Source: Homarus americanus
Lineage: Eukaryota; Arthropoda; Malacostraca; Decapoda; Nephropidae
Direction of reading: 5' to 3'
NCBI RefSeq assembly: GCF_018991925.1
Contig: NW_024732415.1
Span: forward strand, 1,233,709-1,297,708
Length of the DNA stretch: 64,000 nt
The notes under the pieces were generated by a model. The model was not told the DNA's origin. It worked only from the letters and a program-made list of their open reading frames with translations, and did no database searches. How positions within the stretch are numbered: the stretch's first letter is position 1; each line of letters begins with the position of its first letter. Both the position numbers and the translations under genes were made by a program. This document shows positions 21,424 to 33,320 of the stretch, piece after piece.

Positions 21424-23533
21424 ATAATAATTAACGGTTTATTGAAAGAGCTTGGCAGCCAGAAGGCTTTTGGTGTCATACAGCTTAGTATTGGGGAATG
21501 GGTTACGAATTATAAATAATATATATATATAAGTATGTAAAACAAGACATATAGTAATCGATGGGGACTAGCTCAAACTACAGTTCATTTCAACATAGTG
21601 ACAGTGTAGGGAGCAGTGTTTACTGGGAGTGAATACACTGATTTATTACATGTTGTTGATAATTTTTACAATGGTTGGGACTGGGCTGTTCTTAAAGCGA
21701 TCAGTTCGTGCACGTATGGGCTGGATGCGGTTGTGGTGTCGAACAGCAATTCTCGGACAGGGGATCTCAGGTGGTAGTAGGGGCTGGTGTCGGGGATGGT
21801 GTAGAAGCTTCTTACCAAATTTGCAGATGAGGCCGTGGTGATGGTCAGTGAGAGTCGAAAGGGTCAGTGTGTTGAGCGCTTCTTGATATGTGGTGTAGGA
21901 AGGGGAGAGAATAATCTTGCATGCCCTCTTTTGCACTTTTTCTAGGTGTTTACGTTGTGTGGCATTTAGAGAGGAAGACCAGGTGGGGGAGGCATAGGTG
22001 AGCTTGGGAAGTATGAATGTTGTGTATACACTGAGGAGCTCGTGAGCGGGAACTCCGAGGGACTTGAGTCGGCGGAGGAGGTGGAGACGGAAACTGGAGG
22101 ATTTGACAACTTTACTGACGTGTGGTTTCCAATTTAGTTTGTTGTCTATGGTGACGCCGAGGAGCTTCGTGGAATCTACAACCTGGAGTGTGTTCGGACC
22201 TAGGGTAATGGAGGGAGGTGGGACAATGTCGGAGGAGAGGTTGATGTGCATAACCATGGTCTTGGTATGGTTGATGGTGACATGGTTATTGGTGGCCCAG
22301 TTTTGGAGACTGTTCAATAAATTCTGAAGGGCGGTATATTTGGGAGCAGAATTGTTGACGCTGATCCCAATGGTGGAGTCGTCGACATATTTCCAGCGAG
22401 CAGGGGTTTCTCTTAGGGCATCATTGATGAGCATAAGGAAGCAGAGTGGTCCCATCTTGGTGCCTTGGGGGACGCCACAGGTGAGTGACTGAAAGGTGGA
22501 GACAGCCCCTCGGAAGCGTACAGCTTGGCGTCGGTCACTGAGGAAGTCTGTAAGCCATGGTATGAGATTTCTCCGAAGCCCGAGGTCAATAGCTTTGTTT
22601 ATGATTATATTGTGGTCGACTAGGTCGAACGCTTTAGTGAAATCAACGAAGGCGACAGCTACAGACGTTTTTCGTTTCTCGAGATGGCGGTATATGTAAT
22701 CGAGAAAGCTGACAAGACAGTGAGTGGTGGAGGAAGTTTTCATGTTGCCAAATTGCTGAGGGTCTACGACTCCTGCAATATCAGCATAAGCCCAGTCAAA
22801 CACAAAACTTTCACAGATTAGGCTGGGTATTGGGGTGATTGCAATAGGTCGTAGCTGATTTAAGGATTGTGGGCTGGTTGACTTTGGCACTGGTGATACA
22901 TAAGAGGTCTTCCAGTCAGCTGGGCATCTGGCTTGACTGAGAGAAGCATTGATGATGGAGCAGAGGGGTTTAGCAAGCTCCGGGGAGAACTCCTTGAACA
23001 GTTTCATTGGTAAGTCAATGGGGGTGGTAGAGCGTTTTAATTTTAGTTTGTCCAGGCGTTTTGCTACGTCAAATTCTTCTACTAAGTCAGTGGGAAGGGG
23101 GGCTGGTAGGTAAGTAGGGAGAGTGGTTGTGTCAAGCCGTGGGAGCGTCTGGCATATAGTAGCGAAATGGTTATTTGTTTGCTCAGCTGCGTCAACATTA
23201 GTGAGATGGCTGAGGAAGGGAGGATGTGCTTCATTGTTTAAGTCCACAGAGTTCTTTAAGCTTACCACGACTGATGTTGGCCTGTCAGGTGTTGCACTTT
23301 GCTGGGTAGTGAATTTTGTAAAAAGTGTATTTCTATGGATGACTGTTGGGTGAAGTGACCTGTAGCGATGTACACGAGATGAAAGGTTCTGTCTCTCTGT
23401 TGCATAAGTTCTTTGGATCCGGAGGTGATCCAGGCAAGTCAGGCTGGGTGAGATCTGACGGACTTTCGGGAAGAAGTGGTGAGCCAGTGGGTGTGCTTGT
23501 ATAATTTTATCCATTTGGTTTCACGTCGATTTC
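21424..23533 (-). mobile_element. 5'-truncated LINE (non-LTR retrotransposon) with intact RT frame
   Basis: Read on the minus strand, the element has one long reverse-transcriptase frame, a 3' UTR of about 220 bases with an AATAAA signal, and a terminal ATT repeat ending at the gap. The 5' end stops next to a CA (plus-strand GT) microsatellite at about 23540, where copy A has an uninterrupted GT array. No apurinic-type endonuclease domain is present, so it is probably truncated on insertion. A second, shorter copy lies at 41511-41992 in the opposite orientation. The lack of stops suggests a recent insertion. Confidence 0.9.
21646..23514 (-). CDS. LINE reverse transcriptase (622 residues, lacking the N-terminal endonuclease)
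   Basis: The protein would copy the element RNA into DNA at the insertion site by target-primed reverse transcription. Visible motifs in order: a linker of about 195 residues, a fingers region with ADWKTSYVSPVPK (about 199-211) and LRPIAITP (221-228), the first catalytic aspartate in FVDFTKAFD (289-297), GVPQGTKMGP (347-356), and the catalytic YVDD (376-379), followed by a conserved LLGVTID segment and a thumb or C-terminal region. Full-length LINE ORF2 proteins of this class are about 900-1000 residues and carry an endonuclease first; that part is absent. An in-frame TGA sits just upstream of the ATG at 23514, so the frame begins inside element sequence. The motif style suggests the Jockey/CR1/L2 side of LINE diversity, but the clade is not resolved here. 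Confidence 0.9.
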   Translation of the reverse strand: MDKIIQAHPLAHHFFPKVRQISPSLTCLDHLRIQRTYATERQNLSSRVHRYRSLHPTVIHRNTLFTKFTTQQSATPDRPTSVVVSLKNSVDLNNEAHPPFLSHLTNVDAAEQTNNHFATICQTLPRLDTTTLPTYLPAPLPTDLVEEFDVAKRLDKLKLKRSTTPIDLPMKLFKEFSPELAKPLCSIINASLSQARCPADWKTSYVSPVPKSTSPQSLNQLRPIAITPIPSLICESFVFDWAYADIAGVVDPQQFGNMKTSSTTHCLVSFLDYIYRHLEKRKTSVAVAFVDFTKAFDLVDHNIIINKAIDLGLRRNLIPWLTDFLSDRRQAVRFRGAVSTFQSLTCGVPQGTKMGPLCFLMLINDALRETPARWKYVDDSTIGISVNNSAPKYTALQNLLNSLQNWATNNHVTINHTKTMVMHINLSSDIVPPPSITLGPNTLQVVDSTKLLGVTIDNKLNWKPHVSKVVKSSSFRLHLLRRLKSLGVPAHELLSVYTTFILPKLTYASPTWSSSLNATQRKHLEKVQKRACKIILSPSYTTYQEALNTLTLSTLTDHHHGLICKFGKKLLHHPRHQPLLPPEIPCPRIAVRHHNRIQPIRARTDRFKNSPVPTIVKIINNM

Positions 23534-23605
23534 ACGTTAGTGTGTGTGTGTGTGTGCAATGTTTACAGTCTTTGCTATATCCAGGATTTAAGTGTGGGTT
23601 GAGTT

Positions 23606-23643
<38 letters not shown>

Positions 23644-24288
23644 TTGAAAGTCATTATTCAATTCTCAGTATTAAGTGAACGCTAACAAGGGGGCCAGTAA
23701 CCTTTACATAGCTTTAAGTGCCCTCAATTTCATAGCTTTGTACCTTAGCTGACTATTAAAAGTACAAACGAACCTAGAGACACATATCTCGACTTATATT
23801 TAGCTGATGTAATGTAGAGAGATAAGTTAAAAGCTAAGAATATATATGAAAAAGTTATAGATCTTGTGAATTAGCTTTTTTTATATTTAGCTTTTGATAT
23901 GTAGGTTAGGTTAGGAGTGAAGATCTAGCAGAATCCACGTGTTTTCGAGCATGATGGATTCTGATTGGTTCTTACTCAATGTGGCGACCAATGGCGTCAC
24001 TTTCTTCATAACGTAATATGGTGGTCTAATTTATATGTCTATGGTCACTTTCTAATTAAAAATAGTTTATAAAATATATTCTATTTTTTAATATTTTAAC
24101 AATTCTAAGTCAAAATACAAAAGATTATACTAATTCTAATCGTCTAATTCACTTCTAAGTCAAAATACACAACAAACCAAAAACCTTCAAATATTCATAA
24201 AACTCAAAATGATAAAAAATAACAAAAACGAAAAAAAATAAAAAACGTAAAACTAAAATGATAAAAAATGAAAAAAATTCCCCCCCAT

Positions 24289-24334
24289 AAATTAGCCTTC
24301 GAGGACGACCTAAATTAGCCTTCGAGGACGACCT
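24289..24334 (+). repeat. 23-bp tandem repeat, two copies
   Basis: The same unit as at 16837-16930 (AAATTAGCCTTCGAGGACGA plus CCT), here present twice. Confidence 0.9.
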
Positions 24335-24788
24335 ATTCAAGTGGTCCTTAATGGGGGTAAAAGAGGGCTCTGAGAGACTTAACACTCGAGGAAGCTTTTA
24401 GAGGATAAGTGATAATCCTTGAGGGAGTGTCAGAGATTATTATCCAAGTGATCCAGGTTGGGTTAGCCTTAGGTCAAGTTTTGGCTAGATCAGGGCTGGG
24501 TAGGTTAGGTCAGGTTAAGTTAGGTTAGCATAGGATAGGTTAGGTTAAGCTAGGTTAGGTTAGGATAGGTTAGGATAAGTTAGGTTAGTTACGAATCTCA
24601 CATCACCTCAAGCCTAAGCAGACGTGATCAGAGAGCCATTGTTTACATATTCAGATGAGCCACGAGGAACAAATATTCTGAGAGATGGAAGTGGACTTTC
24701 TGCTCACATTGATTTACCCCCCCCCCCCAGGTGAGGTATAAACAGCGTGGGGTACTTTTATCTGTATTGACTGATGTATATAGTTCCA

Positions 24789-24822
<34 letters not shown>

Positions 24823-25399
24823 CATACATACATACATACATACATTTATAAGTATAATTAGTTTAAATGTTTCCTTCACTGCATTACTATTACTATCATC
24901 ACCCATCATAATAACTACCACTATTACCACCACAATCACCACCTACCACCATCACCTTTGAGATCATATCACCACCACTACCACCACCATCACCACTAAT
25001 ATCACCATCACCCTCACACTACTCCTACCACTATCACCACCACCACTACCACCACTATCATCACTACCACCACCACAATCACCACCACTACCAGCCGTGT
25101 TTGTGTTGTAAGCGAGTGTGACGTTTAACCTTTCAGTGTTGGACCAGATATGGAGAGGTGGCTGAGTGCAGATGGTGTGACCAGACCTCATTCTACCTAC
25201 TCCACACCACTCCACTCCACTCCACTCCACTCCACTCCACACCATTCCACTCCACTCCACTCACCCACCCACCCACTCCACCCCCACTCCACCCACACAC
25301 ACCACACCATCCACACCTCCCACACTGCTCCACACGTTCCACATCAAATTCCACCCCTAACAACACCCAATCACCCACACATCAATTTGGTCAACGACT

Positions 25400-25545
25400 G
25401 TAACTCCACACTGCAACCAGCACTGTAATCCATGACTGCAACCACACTGTAACCCACACTATAACCCACACTGTAACCCACACTGTTACCCACACTGCAA
25501 CCCACACTATAACCCACACTGTAACCCACACTGTAACCTAACTAC
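25400..25545 (+). repeat. 12-bp satellite (TAACCCACACTG), shortened partner
   Basis: Partner of the array at 18298-18572, with fewer units and a more degenerate start (CTGCAACCAGCACTG). Confidence 0.85.
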
Positions 25546-25577
25546 GACTGCATATTATATCCCTAGTCAAGAATAAT

Positions 25578-25619
<42 letters not shown>

Positions 25620-26107
25620 TACCTTCCTCCTATTCATCCCTCACTTCTTCCTTCCTTCCTTCCCTCCCTCCATCACCCCCCCTCACCCCTCACCCCCCAT
25701 CTCCCCAGTCACCAGAACAGGTAACCCCATAAGGTAAGTACCCCATTAATGCAGCGGCCAGGTAAGATAATTATCTACCTTGGGGAGGGGGGGGGAGGGG
25801 GGGAGAGGAGGAGGAGGGGAGAAGGAGAGAGAGAGAGAGAACCAAAAAGACAGACAGACAGACAGACAGGCAGACAGACAGACAGACAGACAGACAGACA
25901 GGATAAGCCTGATGATGACGTCAAGCAAGGTCATAACTATCTCACCTCAGTCACACCTACACCTGTCTGTCACACCTGAACGACAAGGGCCTTCCCCACC
26001 TACCTGTGCACACCCCGCTATTCTCGTGCACACGCCTACTATGTGTACATGATTCAATGCACATGGTTATTTCATGTACGTGTGCTGTGTGTGTTTTATT
26101 GTGTATG

Positions 26108-26162
<55 letters not shown>

Positions 26163-27074
26163 GTAGACGAACAACAACAACAACAACAACAACAACAATC
26201 TACCTACATTCTTATTACCATACTAACCCTATCCCATAACCATCCCATCCGCCCTATCCAACGACGAACCTCCCTATCCCAGCACCCTATAACCATCCCA
26301 TCCTCTACCCCATCTACCTATCCCACTAATTGGAATTACTAACACCTGGATAAATAGATCTAGTGGGGGGGGGGGTGTGGTTAGGAGGATAGGAGAGCGG
26401 GGCTGAGTCCATCCAATACCTATCCTTTGTCTAGCCCCTACACGTGGGATAGTCTCTGTCTGTCTGTCTATCTATTTACAGAATCCATCTATCTATCTAT
26501 CGCCAATCAACCTGGAAATAGCACTAATATCCCCTTTAGAAACTTCCATCATCAACTATTTACGGACCTATTTCTAGTTCCAGCTAGTATCCATCTCTAG
26601 TTGTCTATTTCCAGCGCTGAGGAAATATCGCGCTGAGGAAATATCGCTCGAGTCACTAATGCCTGATTGAGGGTATTGACAGAATCCCTCAAAGGATATT
26701 CTCACGGCTGAAGGAAGGAAGGAAGGAAGGAAGGAAGGAAGGAAGGAAGGAAGGAAGGAAGGAAGGAAGGAAGGGGAGGGGAGGAATGGGGAAGAAACAA
26801 CGAGTGGGGGAATAGGGAGGAAGGAAGGTGAGAAAGAGGGAGGGAGAAATGATAAAGAGGAAGAAGGGAAGGAGGGTAGGAGGGTACAAAGGGAGGGAAT
26901 AATAGGGAGAGGGGTGGAGAGAGGGAAGGAGTGGGAAGGAGAGAGGGAGGGACACATCAACAGGATCAATATTTCCACCTCTGCTCCCTAGAATCCCTCT
27001 CATACTATAGTGACGAGGGAGGGGGGAGAGGGAGTGAGAGGAGGGGAGAGGGAAAGAAGGAATTAGGCAAGGGA

Positions 27075-27111
<37 letters not shown>

Positions 27112-27327
27112 ATACTTACAAACAAACAAAAACTAAAAAAAAACACGAAACAAAAAGAGAAAAACGAAGAGAGAGGAATAAGAGAAAGAGACAATAAGAG
27201 AAGGAAGATAAAACAAGGGAATAAGGAAACAGACGGACAAAGGAATGAGAAAACAAAACACAAAGTGAAAATTGGAATAACAAGGTGAATTTACCTGTGT
27301 GTGTGGAGAGGGTGAGGCAGTTCACAC

Positions 27328-27368
<41 letters not shown>

Positions 27369-27564
27369 GTTATGTTGAAAATAAAAATGATTCTCTTACT
27401 TTAACTTAACCTAACTTAACCTAACCCAACCCAACCCGGAAATGACGTTTACCACGACCATAATCTGACCCGGAGGTAAAATCTTAACGAACGCCTGGCG
27501 AACGATCTCCTGACCCTTACCTCGTGACCTGACCAGGAAACCATTCTGAAAGTTTGACGGGTTA

Positions 27565-27686
27565 ACAGACAGACAGACAGACAGACAGACAGAGACAGAC
27601 AGACAGACAGACAGAGACAGACAGACAAGCTAATCTGCCCTCCCGCAATCCCTGTGTGTACGTGTGAGAATATCTTTACGTATTTA

Positions 27687-27723
<37 letters not shown>

Positions 27724-27789
27724 TAACAACAATAGTTAACCTCGTAAACACATGTAAACACAATCCAAATCATTACATGACACTGAGGT

Positions 27790-27822
<33 letters not shown>

Positions 27823-27835
27823 CGATGACGTACAC
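27565..27835 (+). repeat. GACA, GT and CA microsatellites near the end of copy B
   Basis: GACA at 27567-27630, GT at 27689-27720 and CA at 27789-27823. The corresponding arrays in copy A are at 20605-20630, 20705-20718 and 20788-20827 and differ in length. Confidence 0.85.
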
Positions 27836-28307
27836 ACTGACGCAAACAGGCCCCGATAACAGCGTACCTCCTAGTAATACCTGTTCTGGCTCCTAATTAG
27901 ACCAATCAATAAAAAAAAGGTATCCCTGGGAACTTCTGACGGCGGGTTCCTACTTCTACGGGATCCAGGGAGGCTTTCAGTATAAACATTTCATATTTGG
28001 CCAGCAAACAACCAACGTGTAGAGGACCTTGTCTACCTGTCCATTTGTCTACCTGTCTACCTGTTTTCCTACCTATCTACCTACCTACTTCCCTACCGAC
28101 CAACTGACCTACCTACCTGTTCTCACATTCCTACTCCTTCTCCTCTCCTTCACCTCTCCTTCTGCTCTCCTTCTCCTCTCCTCCTCCTCCTCCTCCTCCG
28201 CCTCCTGACGTGGCCCCAGAGCTATGTGTAACAGAGGAGTGACGGTAATGTGGTGTCGAGGTGTCAATGTGTGTGTGGTGAAACTTCAATTGTTCCTTGG
28301 GATGGAG

Positions 28308-28380
<73 letters not shown>

Positions 28381-28393
28381 ACAAGGTAGAGGA

Positions 28394-28986
28394 ACTAACC
28401 ATAAGGTGTGGTCAGGTGTTAACTGGGCAGGTGTGTGTGTGTGTGTGTGGACAGGTATAAGGCGAGTGGGTTTCCAGGTTAATTACTCTTGTTGTTGCAC
28501 GGTTCAGGTGTGTAACTCCGGTAAACAGATCCCCAATGTCTGGCCAGCCGTACCGCACCGTGCATGTGAGGGGTGATGATGTACGTGTAGGGGGTCTTGG
28601 TGCACGTGTAGGGTCCTGTTGCATGTGTAATGGCCTTGGTGCACGTGTAGGATCTCCGTACACGTGAGAAGTTAGTGAGCACGTAACAAACCTATGTGTT
28701 AAGGAAGTGGTAAGACTTATTCCTTCAAGAAAACTAAGACCATCCTCCTCCTCCTCCTCCTCCTCCTCCTCCTCCTCCTCCTCCTCCTCCTCCTCCTCCT
28801 CCTTCCCCTTCCTCCTCCTCCCTCCTCCTTCTCTGGCCGTCGCCGTCGTGTAGGTGTTGTTTGGGTATCGAGGCTTTTAGGTGGGGCGCCGTTGTCACCT
28901 ACAGGAGACCTCCGAGTTTACACCTTCATATAGATCCTCCTTGACTTAATGGGAGGGTGAGGTGAAAATACTATGATGTTGTTCTC

Positions 28987-29046
<60 letters not shown>

Positions 29047-29141
29047 CCATAGTTCACCTGAGACACCATTCCCCACCAACCAATTAAACTGATAACGAAA
29101 ACACTCCCCATATTATCTGAGGGAAGGCGAATGTCATAAAA
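28394..29141. other. Intergenic with TCC and GT arrays
   Basis: A TGCACGTGTAGG-type phrase recurs at 28560-28670. A TCC trinucleotide array lies at about 28745-28803 and a GT array at about 28990-29044. No gene is recognised. Confidence 0.6.
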
Positions 29142-29230
29142 AGGTCAAAGGTCATTAAGAGGTCAGAGGTCAGTAAGAGGTCATAGGTTATTAAGAGGTC
29201 AGAGGTCATTACGAAGTCAGAGGTCAATAT
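29141..29230 (+). repeat. 18-bp minisatellite made of DR1 elements (AGGTCA n AGGTCA), five units
   Basis: Units start at about 29142, 29160, 29178, 29196 and 29214. Each has two AGGTCA half-sites (or one-base variants) separated by one base, the DR1 arrangement bound by RXR/USP-, HNF4- and COUP-type nuclear receptors. The first unit is a perfect AGGTCAAAGGTCA. Binding is inferred from the motif only. Confidence 0.75.
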
Positions 29231-29384
29231 GTTCAAAATCTTGGTATGTTCTTAAAAGGTTAGGTTAGGTTAGGTTAGGTTACAATTACTCATGAAAACA
29301 AACCTAACCTCACCCAACCAGAAACTCACCTGGCCTGAGAACTGAACACCTGTGTAAAGAGGTGATGGAACCCGACTGTTGTGG

Positions 29385-29448
<64 letters not shown>

Positions 29449-29857
29449 CACAGACAATTTAATCACCAACAAAAAGACTTCATCTCTGTTTACTTTTAAT
29501 TTATTTTATTGTTTTTTTTTTCCATCTCATAAAAAAATAATCAAAAGTTTATTTACATTTAGGCTCGTGGTGTTCCATTAACCCGTATGATTGACTGTTA
29601 CTTGTTTTAAATTCTCGGGTTTATTCAGGTTTATTCCATCAAATGCTAAGGTGTTTTTTTTAATGTTTTTTTTTTCAATTTAAAACTGAAGGAGGAGATG
29701 AAGAGGAGGAGGAAGAACAACAACAAGAGGAGGAGAAGGAATAACAACTATAATAAAAACAGCAACAACAACAAAACAATAACAAACATTTACTTACCCG
29801 CCAAAATAAATAAATAAAAGCGCGCCAAACTACAAACTCCCCGTTGTATGTATGTGC

Positions 29858-29888
<31 letters not shown>

Positions 29889-30338
29889 TGTGTATATGTG
29901 TGGAAGGCAGAAGAAACCCACTAAAACCACCTCTATTTATCTTGGAAACTAAACGACCAAAAAATAATAATAAAAATAAATAAAAACCTTTGATGTCTGA
30001 ACCCCTTTGTTGTCGAGTGAAGGCTAAGCGTCAACTTCTCCTCCATATTAAACTTCAAAACAAAACTGGAACCTTAACCCATTAATTCACCCTGTAATAC
30101 TATTATCTCTTAAAAATAAAAGTCTAATTAATTTCTTTACATTGAGTCCTTGTAGTTAATTACTACCGATAATTTATTATTTATTAGGGACAAAAGATTC
30201 TCATTTGATTTCGTATTATATATGACGTAATGGGTCTGGCTGAGTGATGTGTCTATGACGTCAGAGGGAGGGAAGGAGCATTCATAAGAGGATAAATTAT
30301 TTTCTCTCAAAGGCAAGACATAGATTGTCCTTCTTAAG

Positions 30339-30374
<36 letters not shown>

Positions 30375-30554
30375 GGTTAGGTTTAGGGTACACATACAGC
30401 TCCACCCCACACACACACTGGCCTCCAGACACCTGTAAACACTCAGCACCTTTCCCCTCACACCGCTCCCAATTAACGCCACTAAACCAATGATGCCTCA
30501 GGGATAATGGGTGTGAGAGAGAGTGTGTGTGTGTTTTGTCGTGTGTTAGCACTG

Positions 30555-30588
<34 letters not shown>

Positions 30589-30664
30589 GGGTGATACGGA
30601 AAAATATATGTGTTTACGATCTCTCAGACTAATTTTAATGAGGAAATAAATATGTAATTACTGC

Positions 30665-30711
<47 letters not shown>

Positions 30712-31060
30712 TTATGTACAAACGACTTAGGTTAGGTTAGGTTAGGTTAGGTTGTTCCATCACCAGGTGTAATACGATAAGGTGTCTAATCTTCAGGTAA
30801 CCCCTAAGCCCATCTGATAGGCCTATACATATCATACATACATCAACTATATTAAAACCTTTTCCTCATAAATTCATGACATTCCCACGGTACTAATAAA
30901 GCCCCAGCCATCATCACCACTACTAATATGTCCTGGAGATCAACAAAAATCTAATAATTAATATTTCTCAGGTGATCAGAGGCGCTTTGACCCTCTACGG
31001 GATAGGTTGAGACGGTAATTACAGGTAAATTAAATCTCCTCTCAGCTGAGTGACTCTTGG
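29230..31060. other. Intergenic with TTAGG, GA, TATG, GT, CG/GT arrays
   Basis: A TTAGG run lies at 29258-29282, GA at 29389-29443, TATG at 29846-29890, GT at 30342-30372 and CT at 30558-30585. A CG then GT array (GCGCGC into GTGTGT) lies at 30662-30710, a potential Z-DNA former. A TTAGG run follows at 30728-30752. A CRE sits at 30256. No gene recognised. Confidence 0.6.
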
Positions 31061-31660
31061 CATATAGGTGAGGGGAGGGAGGGTAGGGGAGGTAGGGAGA
31101 GGTGGGAGAAAGGGGAGGGGGTGAGCCAAGATGGAGAGGAACGCGTCACATCTCTTAGATTACAAAAGTTAGAGTTAGTTTCAAGGAAGAGGAGGGGGAT
31201 AGAGAGAGGTCAAAGGGAGGGTGAGAAGAGCAAAAAGAAAGGGGGGGGTGAAGGTCAAAGGGGGTGAGAAGGTCAAAGAGGAGGGAAGATCAAAGGGGGA
31301 ATTGAAGGTCAAAGGGGGTGAGAGAGGTCAAAGGGGGGTGAGAGGTCAAAAAGGTGGGGGAGGGGTGAGATCAAAGGAGGGAGATCAAGGGGAGGAGGGG
31401 TGAGAGGTCAAAGGAGGAAGGGATGAGAGGTCAAAGGGAGGGAAGGGTGAGGTCACAGAGGGAAGGAGGGAGGGAGGGAGAGAGGTCCAATGGGAGGGAT
31501 GTCCAAGGGAAGGGGGGAGGGGGATTAGGATAGGAGGGGGGTGGGTGGAAGGGAACCCTGAGGAAAGAAGGGAAGAGATGGAAGGGGCATTAAAGGAAGG
31601 AAGAGAGGGAGGGAGGGAAGGAGAGAGTAGGAGTGGTTGTGATGGTGTCGTTTAAGGCTG
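31060..31660 (+). repeat. Purine-rich degenerate GGTCAAAGGGGG repeat
   Basis: GAGAGGTCAAAGGGG-type units recur irregularly at 31200-31450 within an almost pure purine tract on the plus strand. Lys/Gly/Glu-rich frames are artefacts. Confidence 0.75.
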
Positions 31661-31821
31661 ATTAACGTCTCCTGGGTCCTCTGTCTTAGCAACAATAATG
31701 ATCTTTCCCCCCTTTACCTCCTCTCCTCCTTCCCTGTCTCTTCTTCCTTCATTCCTTTCTTCTTCATTCTCTCTCCTCAGCCTCCTCCCTCTCTCCTTCC
31801 TTTACCCTTCCTTCCTTCCTT

Positions 31822-31856
<35 letters not shown>

Positions 31857-32250
31857 CAGCTGCCTATCTGAGGTCAGGTTAGGTTAGGTTGCGTTAGGAA
31901 AAGTTATTTTAGGTTAGATTAAATTAACTTATATTAATTTAAGTCAATTGACACAAAAATAGCACTAAAAACAACCTGACCTTGACCTAACTCATGACCT
32001 ATTGACCTGTGACCTTAGTGACCTCTATGTACCTTCCAAGTTACACCTGTATCTGTCATGTTTCTTACTGACGGGGTTAAAGCTATTGTCAGCCATCCCA
32101 GGATTTTTATTAAAAGGTCTCTTCGGGGGTTAGGTTACGTTAGGTTACGTTAGGTTACGTTAGGTTACGTTAGGTTACGTTAGGTGTGTCTCCTGGCCCA
32201 ACTGTAAGTCACAGGGCTCACATCTTTAAGGTAAACATTGACTCAGAACC
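31660..32250. other. Intergenic with CT, TTAGG and a TTACGTTAGG array
   Basis: Pyrimidine-rich 31705-31855 with CT at 31827-31853. A TTAGG run lies at 31875-31920. A regular 10-bp array GGTTACGTTA lies at about 32132-32185, five copies, a CpG-containing variant of the telomere-like unit. Confidence 0.7.
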
Positions 32251-33240
32251 TTAGGCAACACATCTTTTAAAACTTTTTCGTTTATTAAAATGAAAACAAA
32301 ACAAATATCTTGATTTTAAAATGTCTTATCTAACAAAAAAGTAATTTACATATTAAAAAAATAATATACTAATTAAAAGATAGGAGAGTATTGACTGTAA
32401 GATAAGTGATTGAGTTACAGATAAAAATTTGACTCGTAACTGCTATCTTGAAAATAAATACGGGTCACATTAATTTCAAAATGATTTATTAATAAGAAAA
32501 AACTTCTTTTTTTTTACTTTACAAATATCTAATTATGTAGATATACAATACATATTGTTTCTACCATCAATATAAAAAGATATATATACTAATTATTTTA
32601 AAATTATATCTCTACTACATAACACGTAATTAATTATCAAATGACCTACGGGAATGAAAAGGCAAAACACATCACCTCAGATTACACAATTAAATCTAAT
32701 TAACTTACAAAACGAAGAAAAAAATACATTAAGGAATGAAATTAATTAAGAAACAAAGAAAACAACAAATAAGATATAAACTTAATTATCTTTAATATAT
32801 ATATAGAAGAAAAATTTCATCCTCAGGTATTTTATTTTAAACACTCGTCATAATGTCACCAGAAATTGTTTTACGTAGACGACAATTAAAAAATATATAT
32901 ATAAAAAAAATCAGATAAAATAGATAGAAAAAAATAAATATTGTATCGTAAAATAAAATAAAAATGTAAAGGGGGGGAAATGATTTTTTTATTTACTTGA
33001 AACAAAAAAGAAAAGTAAAATATAATAACACAATAGCCAGAAATAGTTACAGAAGACTTAAAAATACTGATGGATTTTGGGGGAAGAGATGAACTTTTTT
33101 TTTATATGTGTCAAAAAATAAAAGACTTCATAAGGTCTTTTTTTGTCTGGGTGTATGTTGTGTAAGACGCTTTTATGTGAAGGGGAAAAAAAGGCGTTAT
33201 TTGTATTATATTCTGGGGAGTATAGCACTTTCTTGACGCT
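32250..33240. other. Strongly AT-rich block, no gene seen
   Basis: Around 800 bases of A/T-rich unique sequence between more GC-rich satellites, without long microsatellites. It could be a 3' UTR, a matrix-attachment type region or simply intergenic. No frame of coding character was found. Confidence 0.5.
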
Positions 33241-33320
33241 GACTTTGATGGTTTAATGCATAAGTACATACAGAGTATACATACATACATACATACATAC
33301 ATAAAGAGACAGACAGACAG

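Larger units (their letters stand above)
23540..28394 (+). repeat. Copy B of the ~5-kb direct duplication
   Basis: Co-linear with 16046-21290. It differs by shorter TTAGG-like, ACC and 12-bp arrays, two rather than four 23-bp units, a short local duplication (GCGCTGAGGAAATATC near 26615-26645) and a longer CT array at its end (28313-28378). Sequence continues uninterrupted past the point where copy A runs into the gap. Confidence 0.95.

Noticed and set aside
30297..30482. Cys-containing minus frames (WERCEGKGAECLQVSGGQCV)
   Set aside because: Short, flanked by GT microsatellites, frame differs between possible starts, no domain match that I can defend.
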